The translations under genes and the position numbers were made by a program. A stretch of DNA of 20,432 nucleotides from Chrysochromulina tobinii. Its lineage: Eukaryota; Haptophyta; Prymnesiales; Chrysochromulinaceae. The notes under the pieces were generated by a model. The model searched no databases and was not told the DNA's origin. It saw nothing but the letters and a program-made list of their open reading frames with translations. Positions 8,107 to 15,944 of the stretch are shown here, in pieces (the first letter of the stretch is position 1; each line of letters begins with the position of its first letter). The stretch is from the NCBI GenBank assembly GCA_001275005.1, contig JWZX01002547.1, positions 1-20,432 on the forward strand. Reading direction: 5' to 3'.

Positions 8107-9537
8107 ATGGCCACCCGCCTCAACGGTGGCGACAGCGAAGCCAGCCATGCTGCTGCCTCCGATAGTTATTCAACCGACGTTCGAAGGACGGCAACCTCGG
8201 TCACAGCAGCGCTGACTGAGCTTCAGGCTCAGCTCGAATGGCGATCTGCGCACTCCACTGTGGAGCTCCTCTCCAATACGACCTACGGCGCCGACTACGC
8301 GCAGCTCGTCAATGAGATGAGCAGCGGCAAAAGCACATCAGAGGCGATGCCATCTTCATCATTCAGTGCACTGGAAGACGTTCTGATGACGCCTGTCTCA
8401 CCTCGGACGGTGCGGAGGCCACCTCCACTGCCGGTGGGCGCCTCGCCGACCAACGGCAAGATGCATCGCCAGGCGGCATCGCGTCACACGCCTGGCAACA
8501 AGACGATGACGGGCTACGACACAGCCAATAGCAACGTCGTATTCACTCACCACAAGCCACCGCCGCTCTTGCTGCCGACGAGTGCCGCTCTTGCTGCCGC
8601 GCGCGACAGCACAAACCTGCGAGAGATGCTGGCAAAGTGCGTGCAGCAGCTGCGTAGCACGCAGGACCAGCTACACATGGTCACGGTCGAGCGCGACGGT
8701 CTACTCGAGATGCTCCTTGCCATGCAGGTCGAGAATGGCGCTCTGTCTCGCAGTCACAACCCAGCGTCGCATCCACCGCCGCCCTCTCCTTTGACGCCGC
8801 AATTGCCTGCGTCGTCCAACTCAGGTGGCGCGCCGTCGCCACGACACGCACGCATCGTCCTGTCCAAGGCCGAGGTCAGCGGCCTCTCAACACGGCTATA
8901 CGGGGACGCGCTCTCGAGACGAGATCGAGAGCGTCAGGTCGAGGAGGAGGTAGGACAGCAAATTCGAGCGAACGCGGCTCTGACTAGTCGGCCCGCCTTT
9001 TCGAGCGCGGAGGAGATGGCGCAGGCCACAGAGCGAATGGCCCAAGATGTTGAGCTGCGACGTCGCCACCAGGAGGAAGTGGAGAAACAGCGAGATGCTC
9101 AAGAACGAGCCATGCGCTTCATCGGCCGAAGGTCAGAAATGGCTGAAGGCGAGCGCCGGCGCTCCTTCGATCGACTGTACGAGAGCGCGATGCGCACGAA
9201 GGAGCGGCAACGGGAGGCTGAGGAGCGGCGCACGCGCGAATTTGATGACATGTATCACAACGCGGTTGCGGACCGCGCACGGATGATTCGGGAACATGAC
9301 CCCAAGTTCCGGCGGCCGACGCATCGCCCTCCCCCGGTGCGCCAAGTCGCCTCGGCCACTCCTCCCAAGGTGACCGGGGAGGTCAAAGGGGCTGTGGATG
9401 CGAGGACGCCAGAAGATCCAGACGCCGTGACCGCTGCCGCCGAATCAGCGAGTCAGTCTCCCGGTCCCACAGCTGCCCCGCCGAGCCCGACGTCGGAGGG
9501 GGAGGCACTGTATAGAAGTACTTCTGAAAGTAAGTAG
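8107..9537 (+). CDS. Coiled-coil protein with three LY/MY-xx-A motifs
   Basis: The ATG at 8107 opens 476 codons ending at the TAG at 9535-9537. Residues 1-165 are Ser/Thr/Pro-rich and probably disordered. Residues ~168-212 form one helix (LREMLAKCVQQLRSTQDQLH). Residues ~253-400 are a long Glu/Arg-rich helix carrying three related motifs: RLYGDAL at ~263, RLYESAM at ~356 and DMYHNAV at ~382, spaced by charged coil. Short LYxxA motifs of this kind recur in long coiled-coil proteins of protists; I cannot assign a precise family, and a cytoskeletal role is only inferred from the neighbouring kinesin gene. The tail from ~400 is Pro/Ala/Ser-rich. A GTAAGT donor at 9530 with an acceptor at 9650 suggests a final intron, which would replace the last SK with TSQR and move the stop to 9662-9664. 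Confidence 0.75.
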   Translation: MATRLNGGDSEASHAAASDSYSTDVRRTATSVTAALTELQAQLEWRSAHSTVELLSNTTYGADYAQLVNEMSSGKSTSEAMPSSSFSALEDVLMTPVSPRTVRRPPPLPVGASPTNGKMHRQAASRHTPGNKTMTGYDTANSNVVFTHHKPPPLLLPTSAALAAARDSTNLREMLAKCVQQLRSTQDQLHMVTVERDGLLEMLLAMQVENGALSRSHNPASHPPPPSPLTPQLPASSNSGGAPSPRHARIVLSKAEVSGLSTRLYGDALSRRDRERQVEEEVGQQIRANAALTSRPAFSSAEEMAQATERMAQDVELRRRHQEEVEKQRDAQERAMRFIGRRSEMAEGERRRSFDRLYESAMRTKERQREAEERRTREFDDMYHNAVADRARMIREHDPKFRRPTHRPPPVRQVASATPPKVTGEVKGAVDARTPEDPDAVTAAAESASQSPGPTAAPPSPTSEGEALYRSTSESK

Positions 9538-9650
9538 TGTACTGTAGTGTAGTCAGATTAGGGTTCTTGATGAGTGTGTGATAATTCCAATTCGCACAGT
9601 CCATGGTTGTTCAAGGCAGGCTAACACTTCCTGAGCTTACCTCTCAACAG
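9530..9650 (+). other. Candidate 121-bp GT-AG intron at the 3' end of the coiled-coil gene
   Basis: The donor GAAA|GTAAGT matches the eukaryotic consensus. The 3' side has CTAAC at 9621-9625, a pyrimidine-rich stretch, and CTCTCAACAG ending at 9650. Splicing keeps the protein in frame for four codons to a TAA at 9662-9664. If unspliced, a TAG lies only two codons past the donor, so the protein changes little either way. Confidence 0.55.
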
Positions 9651-9834
9651 CGTCTCAACGTTAAACCCGCTCCTCTGCGGGGACGACCGGACGTCTACAA
9701 CAACATCGCGACATTTGGCGGCAATTCAGTCGGTGCATGCGAAGCGAAATGAATTGGCTCCCTTCCCGGCACGTGCCACCGTTTGCTTTCTTGCTTTTTT
9801 GCTCTAATCCGACCTGTCCGGACCCAAACCGAGC

Positions 9835-12800
9835 ATGCAAGCCAAACGTTTTGGAAGTTGTCGCGCTGCTCATTGCGCCTCCTTTTCGCAATTGCAAAAT
9901 CTGTCGATGCCGGCCGCGGCACATAATGACTCGAAGGAGTGGGCTCCAACGGTCCAAACAGCTGGTACTCGACCTCGAGCCCTCACGGGAGACTCTGTCG
10001 TCGCAGTCACAGAAGAGACGGACACGGAAGCGAGGAAGCCGGCTGAAAAGCCGAAGGAGCCCATGAGGCATGAGATGCGCGTCATCGTGCGCGTGCGGCC
10101 GGCGGGCAAGACGGAGATCATCCATACGAGCTGCGACAGTAACGTGGGCGATTGGCTGCACGTGGACAAGCCGGAACCGACGGATGAGAAGTTTTCAACC
10201 GTGCTGGGCATGAAGTGCACGCAGCACGAGTGCTACATGGCCTGCGGCCCACCGATGATCGCCTCGGCGCTCAAAGGGCGCAATTCGTTGTTGTTTGCGT
10301 ATGGCCAGTCGGGCGCGGGCAAGACGTTCTCCATGTACGGCGCCGAGGGCGGCAAGAACCCGTCGAAGCTGGATGGCGTCGTGCCCGCGACTATCGCCGA
10401 GCTGTTTCGTCAAACCACAGCCATCGAAAAGGAGAAGGTCGGCAGCGTCAAGTATGCGCTCGGCGCGAGCCTGGTCGAGGTGCAAAATAAGTGGATCTTC
10501 GACCTGCTGCAAGACGCGGAGGAGAACGGCAACCAGCCGGCGATCCGCGCCCTTGGTCCGCACTTGATCGGGAACAAGATCGAGCGCATTTACTCGAGCC
10601 GCTCGCTGACGCACACGATCGAGCGCGGCATGCGGACGCGCGCGACGTCGCCCAATATCATGCACAAGCACAGCAGCCGCTCCCACTGCATTCTCATGCT
10701 ACTCCTCGAGCGGCGCGAGTGCAACCTGTTTGCGACCAAGGAGGAGAAGGACACCGGCCGAGATCTGATCGACTCATCGATGTGCTCGTTTTACATGGTC
10801 GACCTCGCCGGCAGCGAGGCGTTCAATTACGAGACGGAGGAGAAGCACCACGTGCATCATCGGGGCATCAACGCAGGGCTGCTTGCGCTTGGGCGCGTCA
10901 TCATGGCGATGAGCGACCGGCAAGAGCACGTGCCCTATCGGGACAGCGTCATCACGCAGCTCCTCCTCGGAGCTCTCGGTGGCGACAAGCCTTGCCTCAC
11001 GGAAATGCTCTGCTGTCTCTCACCCTCGTCTGCGCATGCGGCCGACACGAAGTGCTCGATCTCGTACGCCAAACGGTGCGCGCTGCTCGAGAGGGAGAAT
11101 GCCGTCGACGAGGTCGATGAGACCGAAGCCGAGGTTGCTGATGAGAAGGAGGGCGAAGCCGTCGCGAAGGAGAAGCAACTGGGCCATCCCGCCAACTCGC
11201 CGATGGCCAACGACGAATTCGATGAAGATGAGGAGGCGAATCGGCGTTGCGAGCTCATTGAGATCAAGGCAGGTGGCGTGTTCGCACGCACGTCGGGCGA
11301 TCCGACGAACCCGCTTGTGCTCTATTTGCACGACGGCTCGAGCTCGAGTGCCAATTCAGCCACGTGGAACCCCCTCGTGACCGCCCTCTCTCTCGCCAAG
11401 CGTGAGTCCTTCAAGCTGCTCAAGGCGGCCAAAGACGCCCAGAAGGCCAGCAAGGCGGGCAGCGCGTCCAAGAGCAAGAAGGGCGCGGAGGGCGCGAAGG
11501 CGTCTGGCAGCAGCGCGGCGGCAGCAGCTGCGCAGGCGGCGGCGGTTTCAGCATCGGCGCAGGGTGCGGAAGACGACGCCGAGGACGTTGAGTTTGACGA
11601 CCGCTTTGCTGTGCTTCGTGGAAAGCTCTCGAAGGCGTTGCAGCGGCGGCAGAAGGAGATCATGCAGACGCTGTGCTCATTGTGCCAATCGCTGCTGCTC
11701 GACCCGACGCGCCTCACCCGCTGCCGCCACGTGCTCTGTCGCTTGTGTGTGGAGCGATCCATCTTCTATCACCGCGAGTGTCCCGTGTGCGCGACGCCGT
11801 GCGGGCCGCCCGAGACCGACGCGGAGCATGACGCGGTGATGCGGCTGCGCATGCGCAGGACCTTCCGCAACGAGCCCGTGATGTCCACCGTGTGGAAGGC
11901 GCGGCTGGAGGAGCAGCAGTTGGAACGGCGGACCTCGATGCGCGTGGTCTTGGAGTATGGCTCGATCCTTGCGAGCGATAGCAAGCGCACCAAGGCGACG
12001 ATGTTTGTGGGCGTGCTCAAGGACGCGCGCGGCACGCCTGTCCACCGCGGTGAGGAGTGCGTTCAGACGCAGGGCGCGACGATCGCGCAGCTCATCCACT
12101 GCGTGTCGTGTGACTATCACCCGAGCTCAGACGAGGATACACTGATGACGCTTAATGAGCCCAATAACACCTCGGACGAACGCTTCGGCTACACGTTCAC
12201 GCGCCCGATGTCAGCGGGCTCCTTGTGCCACATGACCGTGCACTGGGCGAGTGAGATTAGCGTGGCGCCCCTCGAGATTCGGCACAAACTCGGGCGCGTG
12301 CCTGTCGGCCGCTTCACGCGTCGCATCGTCGTGCAGTTCCCCGCGGAGCTTCCAGTGCTGCGCGAAGGCGCGGCCACCACGACGCCCACCTCCTTTGCGG
12401 AGCGGCGCTCGAAAGAGCTCTCGGGCTGGGTGCACTACACTGACGCCGCCACGGCCAAGGCGGTCGGGGCGAGCGCGCGCGTCCTCGTCGGCGCTTGGAG
12501 CGGCGGGAGCAAGGCGTGTGGAGATATCATCCTAACGTCGGGCAACGTCAAGGAGGCACGGATGGCGATTACTTCGGCAGAGTCGAACCGCGCTGCGGTG
12601 GAGTACGTTGGCATGATTGGCGAGGCAAATCTCGCGTTGTGCTTGGCCGCGAGCGAGGGGCTGCCCCTCAAGAGTGCCACCGCCAAAGCGGACGCGATCG
12701 CTCCCTTGAAAAAGGCGCGCAAGAAGGCGATCCTTGAGCGCAAGAAAGCTAGCAGCGCCGTGGCGCTGGCCGGAGTCACCGATGGGGACTCGCCCAAAGG

Positions 12801-14373
12801 GCTTCGGAGCGGTGGCTCGGCGTCGCCTGGGCGCCACAGCTCCGCAATCTCGCCGGCCCGAGGTGCAATCTCGCCGACCCGAGGTGCAATCTCGCCGGGC
12901 CGAGGTCAGCCGGCCTTACCCGGCCGCCCACGCCCCCCCACTTCGCCCACTCAGCAGCCCTCCCCTGGCTTCATGAATGGGTCGTCCGGCATCGCCATCG
13001 AGACGCCCCTGTCCATGGCAGCGGCGCCGATTCAGTCATGCGCGCCGGGAGGAAGTCTTGTAGGAAGTGGTGGAGGTGGCGCCTTCAGGCAGCAAACCTC
13101 CACAAGTTGTGAGCCTTCGTCCCGTTCTCCACGCAGCGAGCCGCCACCAGCTAGCAGCCACAAGCCTCGCCGCCCGATCTCAGCGCGAGGCTCCTCCGCG
13201 TCCCCTTCGTCGTCTCGAGGCATGTATAGCGCACGCACGTATGTGCCACGCCCTATCATGCCAGGCTCCAACGGATCGCGCTCCGCCCGGCGGCAGCGGT
13301 CGCCGCGCCGCGCGGAGTCGCCGCTCGGCGGCTGCAGTGGCAGCAGTGCCGGTGGCGATGGCAGCAGAAGCGGTGGCGGCGGTGGCGGCAGCAACAGCGG
13401 TGCCAGCAGCAGCCGCAGCGGGCGCTCCTCTGCAGACAAGGGTGTGCACGCCGCCCGCCGCGCCTCGTACGACAAGGAGGAGCCGAGCGATTCCGAAGAT
13501 ATGGGGGCGTCTCTCCTTCTCAAGTCAGCCTCGTCCGCTTCAGACACGACATTCGTTCTGCTCTACGACAAGATGCTGGCCCTCATCGGGCCGAGCGCAC
13601 CGCCCCATGCGCGCGCCGGCTTCCTCGACGAGCTCAACATGGCCGGGCACGGCTTTGACGAGCCGGCCGAGTTCTTTCACGTGGCGATCGACTTGCCCGG
13701 CTTCGGAAATACGAAGGCATCGATGCAGACCCTCAAGCGCGGCGCCGAGGAGAAACGCGTCGCCGACGAAGGAGCCGTCATGTCCCCCGAATTCATCGTT
13801 GAGGTGATCAAGAGCCTGGGCAAGCACTACGCCTACTGCATCGTGACTTCCGCTGAGTGTAGCGCCAGCGTCTTCTCGGCGCTGCTCGAGCGCCCCAATC
13901 TCGCCTCGTTCTTAGTGCTCAAGGAGCCGCAAGTCAAGGACTACGACGCGCTGCACTCGATCTTTCAGCCGACCCTGATCTTATCAGAGAGCCGACAGGC
14001 GGCATCCACGGATAGAATTGAACAAGCGCTCATGAACAACTCCATCATCGAGTTCAGCAAGAAGACGAACCCCAGCTACATCGTCAAGGATGCTTCAAAG
14101 GACATTCTCGCCTGGATGAAAGGCCGCAAGTGGCGAGGCCACCTGTCCGGATTTGGGCACTCGAAGATGCGCCCGCTGCTCACTCGCCTCGTCGGCGGCG
14201 TGCGCATGTGGAGTGGCGTGCGCGAGTATAGGCCCTCGCCCATCATCGATGCCACGCCCGCCGCCACGAGGGACAAGGAGGGCGCTGGGGGAGGGAAGCC
14301 GGAGCACGACCCCAAGGCTAGAAGGGCCGAAAGCCCACCAAGAGAGAGCGATACGAAAGAGGACATATATTAG
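9835..14373 (+). CDS. Kinesin motor - RING finger - alpha/beta-hydrolase-like fusion protein
   Basis: One uninterrupted frame of 1512 codons. Residues ~80-425 are a kinesin motor: VIVRVRP at 83, P-loop GQSGAGKT at 157-164, switch I SSRSH at 280-284, switch II DLAGSE at 323-328, then INAGLLALGRVI and VPYRDSVITQLL. An acidic segment and an Ala/Lys-rich segment follow. Residues 614-652 form a C3HC4 RING finger (C614, C617, C630, H632, C635, C638, C649, C652), typical of E3 ubiquitin ligases. Residues ~690-960 look folded but I do not recognise them. Residues ~975-1225 are Ser/Gly/Arg-rich and disordered. Residues ~1238-1445 resemble an alpha/beta-hydrolase (FHVAIDLPGFG at 1280, strand-helix YCIVTSAECSAS at 1334, then FQPTLILSES), but the GxSxG elbow is absent. 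M25 or M77 are alternative starts. Expected role: ATP-driven microtubule binding with possible ubiquitin transfer; both are inferred from motifs. Confidence 0.85.
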   Translation: MQAKRFGSCRAAHCASFSQLQNLSMPAAAHNDSKEWAPTVQTAGTRPRALTGDSVVAVTEETDTEARKPAEKPKEPMRHEMRVIVRVRPAGKTEIIHTSCDSNVGDWLHVDKPEPTDEKFSTVLGMKCTQHECYMACGPPMIASALKGRNSLLFAYGQSGAGKTFSMYGAEGGKNPSKLDGVVPATIAELFRQTTAIEKEKVGSVKYALGASLVEVQNKWIFDLLQDAEENGNQPAIRALGPHLIGNKIERIYSSRSLTHTIERGMRTRATSPNIMHKHSSRSHCILMLLLERRECNLFATKEEKDTGRDLIDSSMCSFYMVDLAGSEAFNYETEEKHHVHHRGINAGLLALGRVIMAMSDRQEHVPYRDSVITQLLLGALGGDKPCLTEMLCCLSPSSAHAADTKCSISYAKRCALLERENAVDEVDETEAEVADEKEGEAVAKEKQLGHPANSPMANDEFDEDEEANRRCELIEIKAGGVFARTSGDPTNPLVLYLHDGSSSSANSATWNPLVTALSLAKRESFKLLKAAKDAQKASKAGSASKSKKGAEGAKASGSSAAAAAAQAAAVSASAQGAEDDAEDVEFDDRFAVLRGKLSKALQRRQKEIMQTLCSLCQSLLLDPTRLTRCRHVLCRLCVERSIFYHRECPVCATPCGPPETDAEHDAVMRLRMRRTFRNEPVMSTVWKARLEEQQLERRTSMRVVLEYGSILASDSKRTKATMFVGVLKDARGTPVHRGEECVQTQGATIAQLIHCVSCDYHPSSDEDTLMTLNEPNNTSDERFGYTFTRPMSAGSLCHMTVHWASEISVAPLEIRHKLGRVPVGRFTRRIVVQFPAELPVLREGAATTTPTSFAERRSKELSGWVHYTDAATAKAVGASARVLVGAWSGGSKACGDIILTSGNVKEARMAITSAESNRAAVEYVGMIGEANLALCLAASEGLPLKSATAKADAIAPLKKARKKAILERKKASSAVALAGVTDGDSPKGLRSGGSASPGRHSSAISPARGAISPTRGAISPGRGQPALPGRPRPPTSPTQQPSPGFMNGSSGIAIETPLSMAAAPIQSCAPGGSLVGSGGGGAFRQQTSTSCEPSSRSPRSEPPPASSHKPRRPISARGSSASPSSSRGMYSARTYVPRPIMPGSNGSRSARRQRSPRRAESPLGGCSGSSAGGDGSRSGGGGGGSNSGASSSRSGRSSADKGVHAARRASYDKEEPSDSEDMGASLLLKSASSASDTTFVLLYDKMLALIGPSAPPHARAGFLDELNMAGHGFDEPAEFFHVAIDLPGFGNTKASMQTLKRGAEEKRVADEGAVMSPEFIVEVIKSLGKHYAYCIVTSAECSASVFSALLERPNLASFLVLKEPQVKDYDALHSIFQPTLILSESRQAASTDRIEQALMNNSIIEFSKKTNPSYIVKDASKDILAWMKGRKWRGHLSGFGHSKMRPLLTRLVGGVRMWSGVREYRPSPIIDATPAATRDKEGAGGGKPEHDPKARRAESPPRESDTKEDIY
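12844..12906 (+). repeat. Three 21-bp tandem repeats in the kinesin linker
   Basis: Units start at 12844, 12865 and 12886 and differ by one or two bases. They encode AISPxRG three times, a Ser-Pro/Arg-Gly spacer in the disordered part of the kinesin-RING protein. SP sites could be targets of proline-directed kinases. Confidence 0.85.
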
Positions 14374-14755
14374 GCGGTAATGATGTCGTAAATAATCGAA
14401 TGCGGAGTCGATATAATGCCAGGTTGTGTGCCTTTGAGGGAGACGGACAGAAGTTCAAATGTGAAGCGGAACCGTACCGACCGGACACCTAAGCCCTGTC
14501 TTTATGTGTCTAGATGTACACAACATGTGATGTCGCGTGTCGTGTCGGGCTGTCGGCCCCGCCCTGGCCTCCCCGGCTCCCGGACGGTCCCCCGCCCCGT
14601 TGGTTTAGGTTTTTGAAATGGTAGTCGGTACGGTACCTCGTCACTCTTGAAAGAACATGTGAAAGAAATCGAAAAAGAGAGGAAAATGTGCCAACGAAGC
14701 GCGGCGCACGTTCCGGGACGTATAGTCGCTCTCGCTTCACAGCTTTCCGTCCACG
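14374..14755. other. Convergent 3' intergenic region
   Basis: This lies between the stop of the kinesin-RING gene and the stop of the minus-strand AlkB-like gene, so both 3' UTRs must end here. It is less GC-rich than the genes, with TAATGATG and AATAATCG near 14380-14400. I see no gene, tRNA or repeat in it. Confidence 0.6.
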
Positions 14756-15682
14756 CTACGAAGATGCACCACCACTAGCGGCAGTCGCAGGCGGACCAAA
14801 CGCAAACACCATTGAGAAGCGCTCTCGGCTTCGCTTGAGCAGGTAGTCGTTCTTGCCCCACCAGTCGCACGTCATAGCGTCGGCGCCCGTGCCCACCTGC
14901 ACTCCCGAGCGGATCGCGTGCTTCCACGCGCTGCGCGCCAGGCCGCTGAAATGGAGCAGCGTGCGCGGCTGGACGAGGACGTCAATGTCGCGATCAGTCC
15001 ACGATCGAAGGCCGACTTCGTGCCCCTCGCGCCGGCGCTGCGCGAGCGGCACGAGCTCGTCGGGCGGCGTAAAGGTGAGCACGACCGACGACAGCAGCGA
15101 GAGGATGAACACGTCTGGACCATCCGAAGCTGGGTCAACATGGGGATCCAGCTGGAAGAAGGCGTGGTCGCGGCCGTTGATGGTGAGATCGCGCACGGCG
15201 CCGACGGCAAACAGGCCGCACGTCGAGATGCGCGAGGCGACAGCGCTCAGCCGCGGCGGCATCGCGGCCTGATCAAACTCGTCGCCGTAGCCCCACGGTG
15301 GCATGTCCAGCTCGCCACGTTCAATGAGGTCGGGCCTCTCCAGCCGACCGGTCACGCGCAGATTATTGACAACATTATCGAGTGTGCTCTCGATTGCGCC
15401 GGTATCTGAGCTAATCGTGTGGATGCGCGTGTCGCCACCGTAGGCGTAGCCATATCGCTGGGCCATCTCCGCCGCCTCGCGCACAATCCCTCGCTCCTCC
15501 TCTTCGGAGACAAAGTTGGGTTCCACCCTGATGCCAGGGTTGTCTGCAGGCAAGACGAAGGAGCCGTCGCCGGTCCAACGGAGGCGCTCGGCGTCGCGGC
15601 GGAGGAACGGGCGATGCACGGCAGCGGCGGCGGCTGCTGCCGACGCAGCGGGGCTCGAGCGGCCAAAGATCCGACTCAGCAT
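14756..15682 (-). CDS. AlkB-like 2OG-Fe(II) dioxygenase, ALKBH7-type
   Basis: The 308-residue protein has the AlkB-family signature: iron ligands H181-x-D183 in LDPHVDP, H255 in ARSAWKHAIRSG, and a 2-oxoglutarate-binding RFS (R288, S290) in RFSMVFAF. Between them runs the expected strand FILSLLSSVVLTFTPP. AlkB enzymes use Fe(II), O2 and 2-oxoglutarate to hydroxylate or demethylate nucleic acids or proteins. The short nucleotide-recognition region and the spacing resemble ALKBH7 more than the DNA-repair AlkB proteins, but I could not align them, so the subfamily and substrate are uncertain. The first 29 residues lack acidic residues and are rich in Arg, Ser and Ala, which fits a mitochondrial presequence, as in ALKBH7. 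It is divergent from the Trp-repeat gene, with start codons 262 bp apart, and convergent with the kinesin gene. No internal stop or intron is needed. Confidence 0.85.
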   Translation of the reverse strand: MLSRIFGRSSPAASAAAAAAAVHRPFLRRDAERLRWTGDGSFVLPADNPGIRVEPNFVSEEEERGIVREAAEMAQRYGYAYGGDTRIHTISSDTGAIESTLDNVVNNLRVTGRLERPDLIERGELDMPPWGYGDEFDQAAMPPRLSAVASRISTCGLFAVGAVRDLTINGRDHAFFQLDPHVDPASDGPDVFILSLLSSVVLTFTPPDELVPLAQRRREGHEVGLRSWTDRDIDVLVQPRTLLHFSGLARSAWKHAIRSGVQVGTGADAMTCDWWGKNDYLLKRSRERFSMVFAFGPPATAASGGASS

Positions 15683-15944
15683 AAATTCACACCAAGTTCT
15701 GTGTGAACAGTACTAGTAAAGTCAAGTGGATCTTGAAAAGAGTAAAGTCAAGCCTTGCCTTGCCGCGCGTGAACTGACGGTTTCTTGAGGATGCAATGGT
15801 GTGAATCCAAGAATCCCTGGGAAGGCGTTCATCTGCAGCGTTCATCGAGGAAACGAACGCTGAACGGCATCTTTGCCGACGCTCGTGGTGGGCGGCGGCT
15901 CCGGTGGAAAGGCTCCGCCGCGTTGCCTCTGGAACCGTTCAGAA
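15683..15944. promoter_or_regulatory. Bidirectional promoter region with inverted and direct repeats
   Basis: This 262-bp gap separates two divergent start codons and must hold both promoters. It contains a perfect 7-bp inverted repeat, TTCACAC at 15686-15692 and GTGTGAA at 15701-15707 with an 8-bp spacer, immediately upstream of the AlkB-like start. A 12-bp direct repeat AGTAAAGTCAAG lies at 15715-15726 and 15741-15752, 26 bp apart. It is less GC-rich than its surroundings. I see no clear TATA box; the repeats are candidate factor-binding sites only. Confidence 0.5.

Noticed and set aside
10195-10686. Minus-strand open frame opposite the kinesin motor
   Set aside because: It lies opposite the most conserved kinesin motifs and has no recognisable domain, so it is a shadow.
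15873-15944. Start of the Trp-repeat gene at 15873
   Set aside because: The codon there is TTG. The first in-frame ATG is at 15945 with a favourable A at -3, and an in-frame stop lies at 15861.
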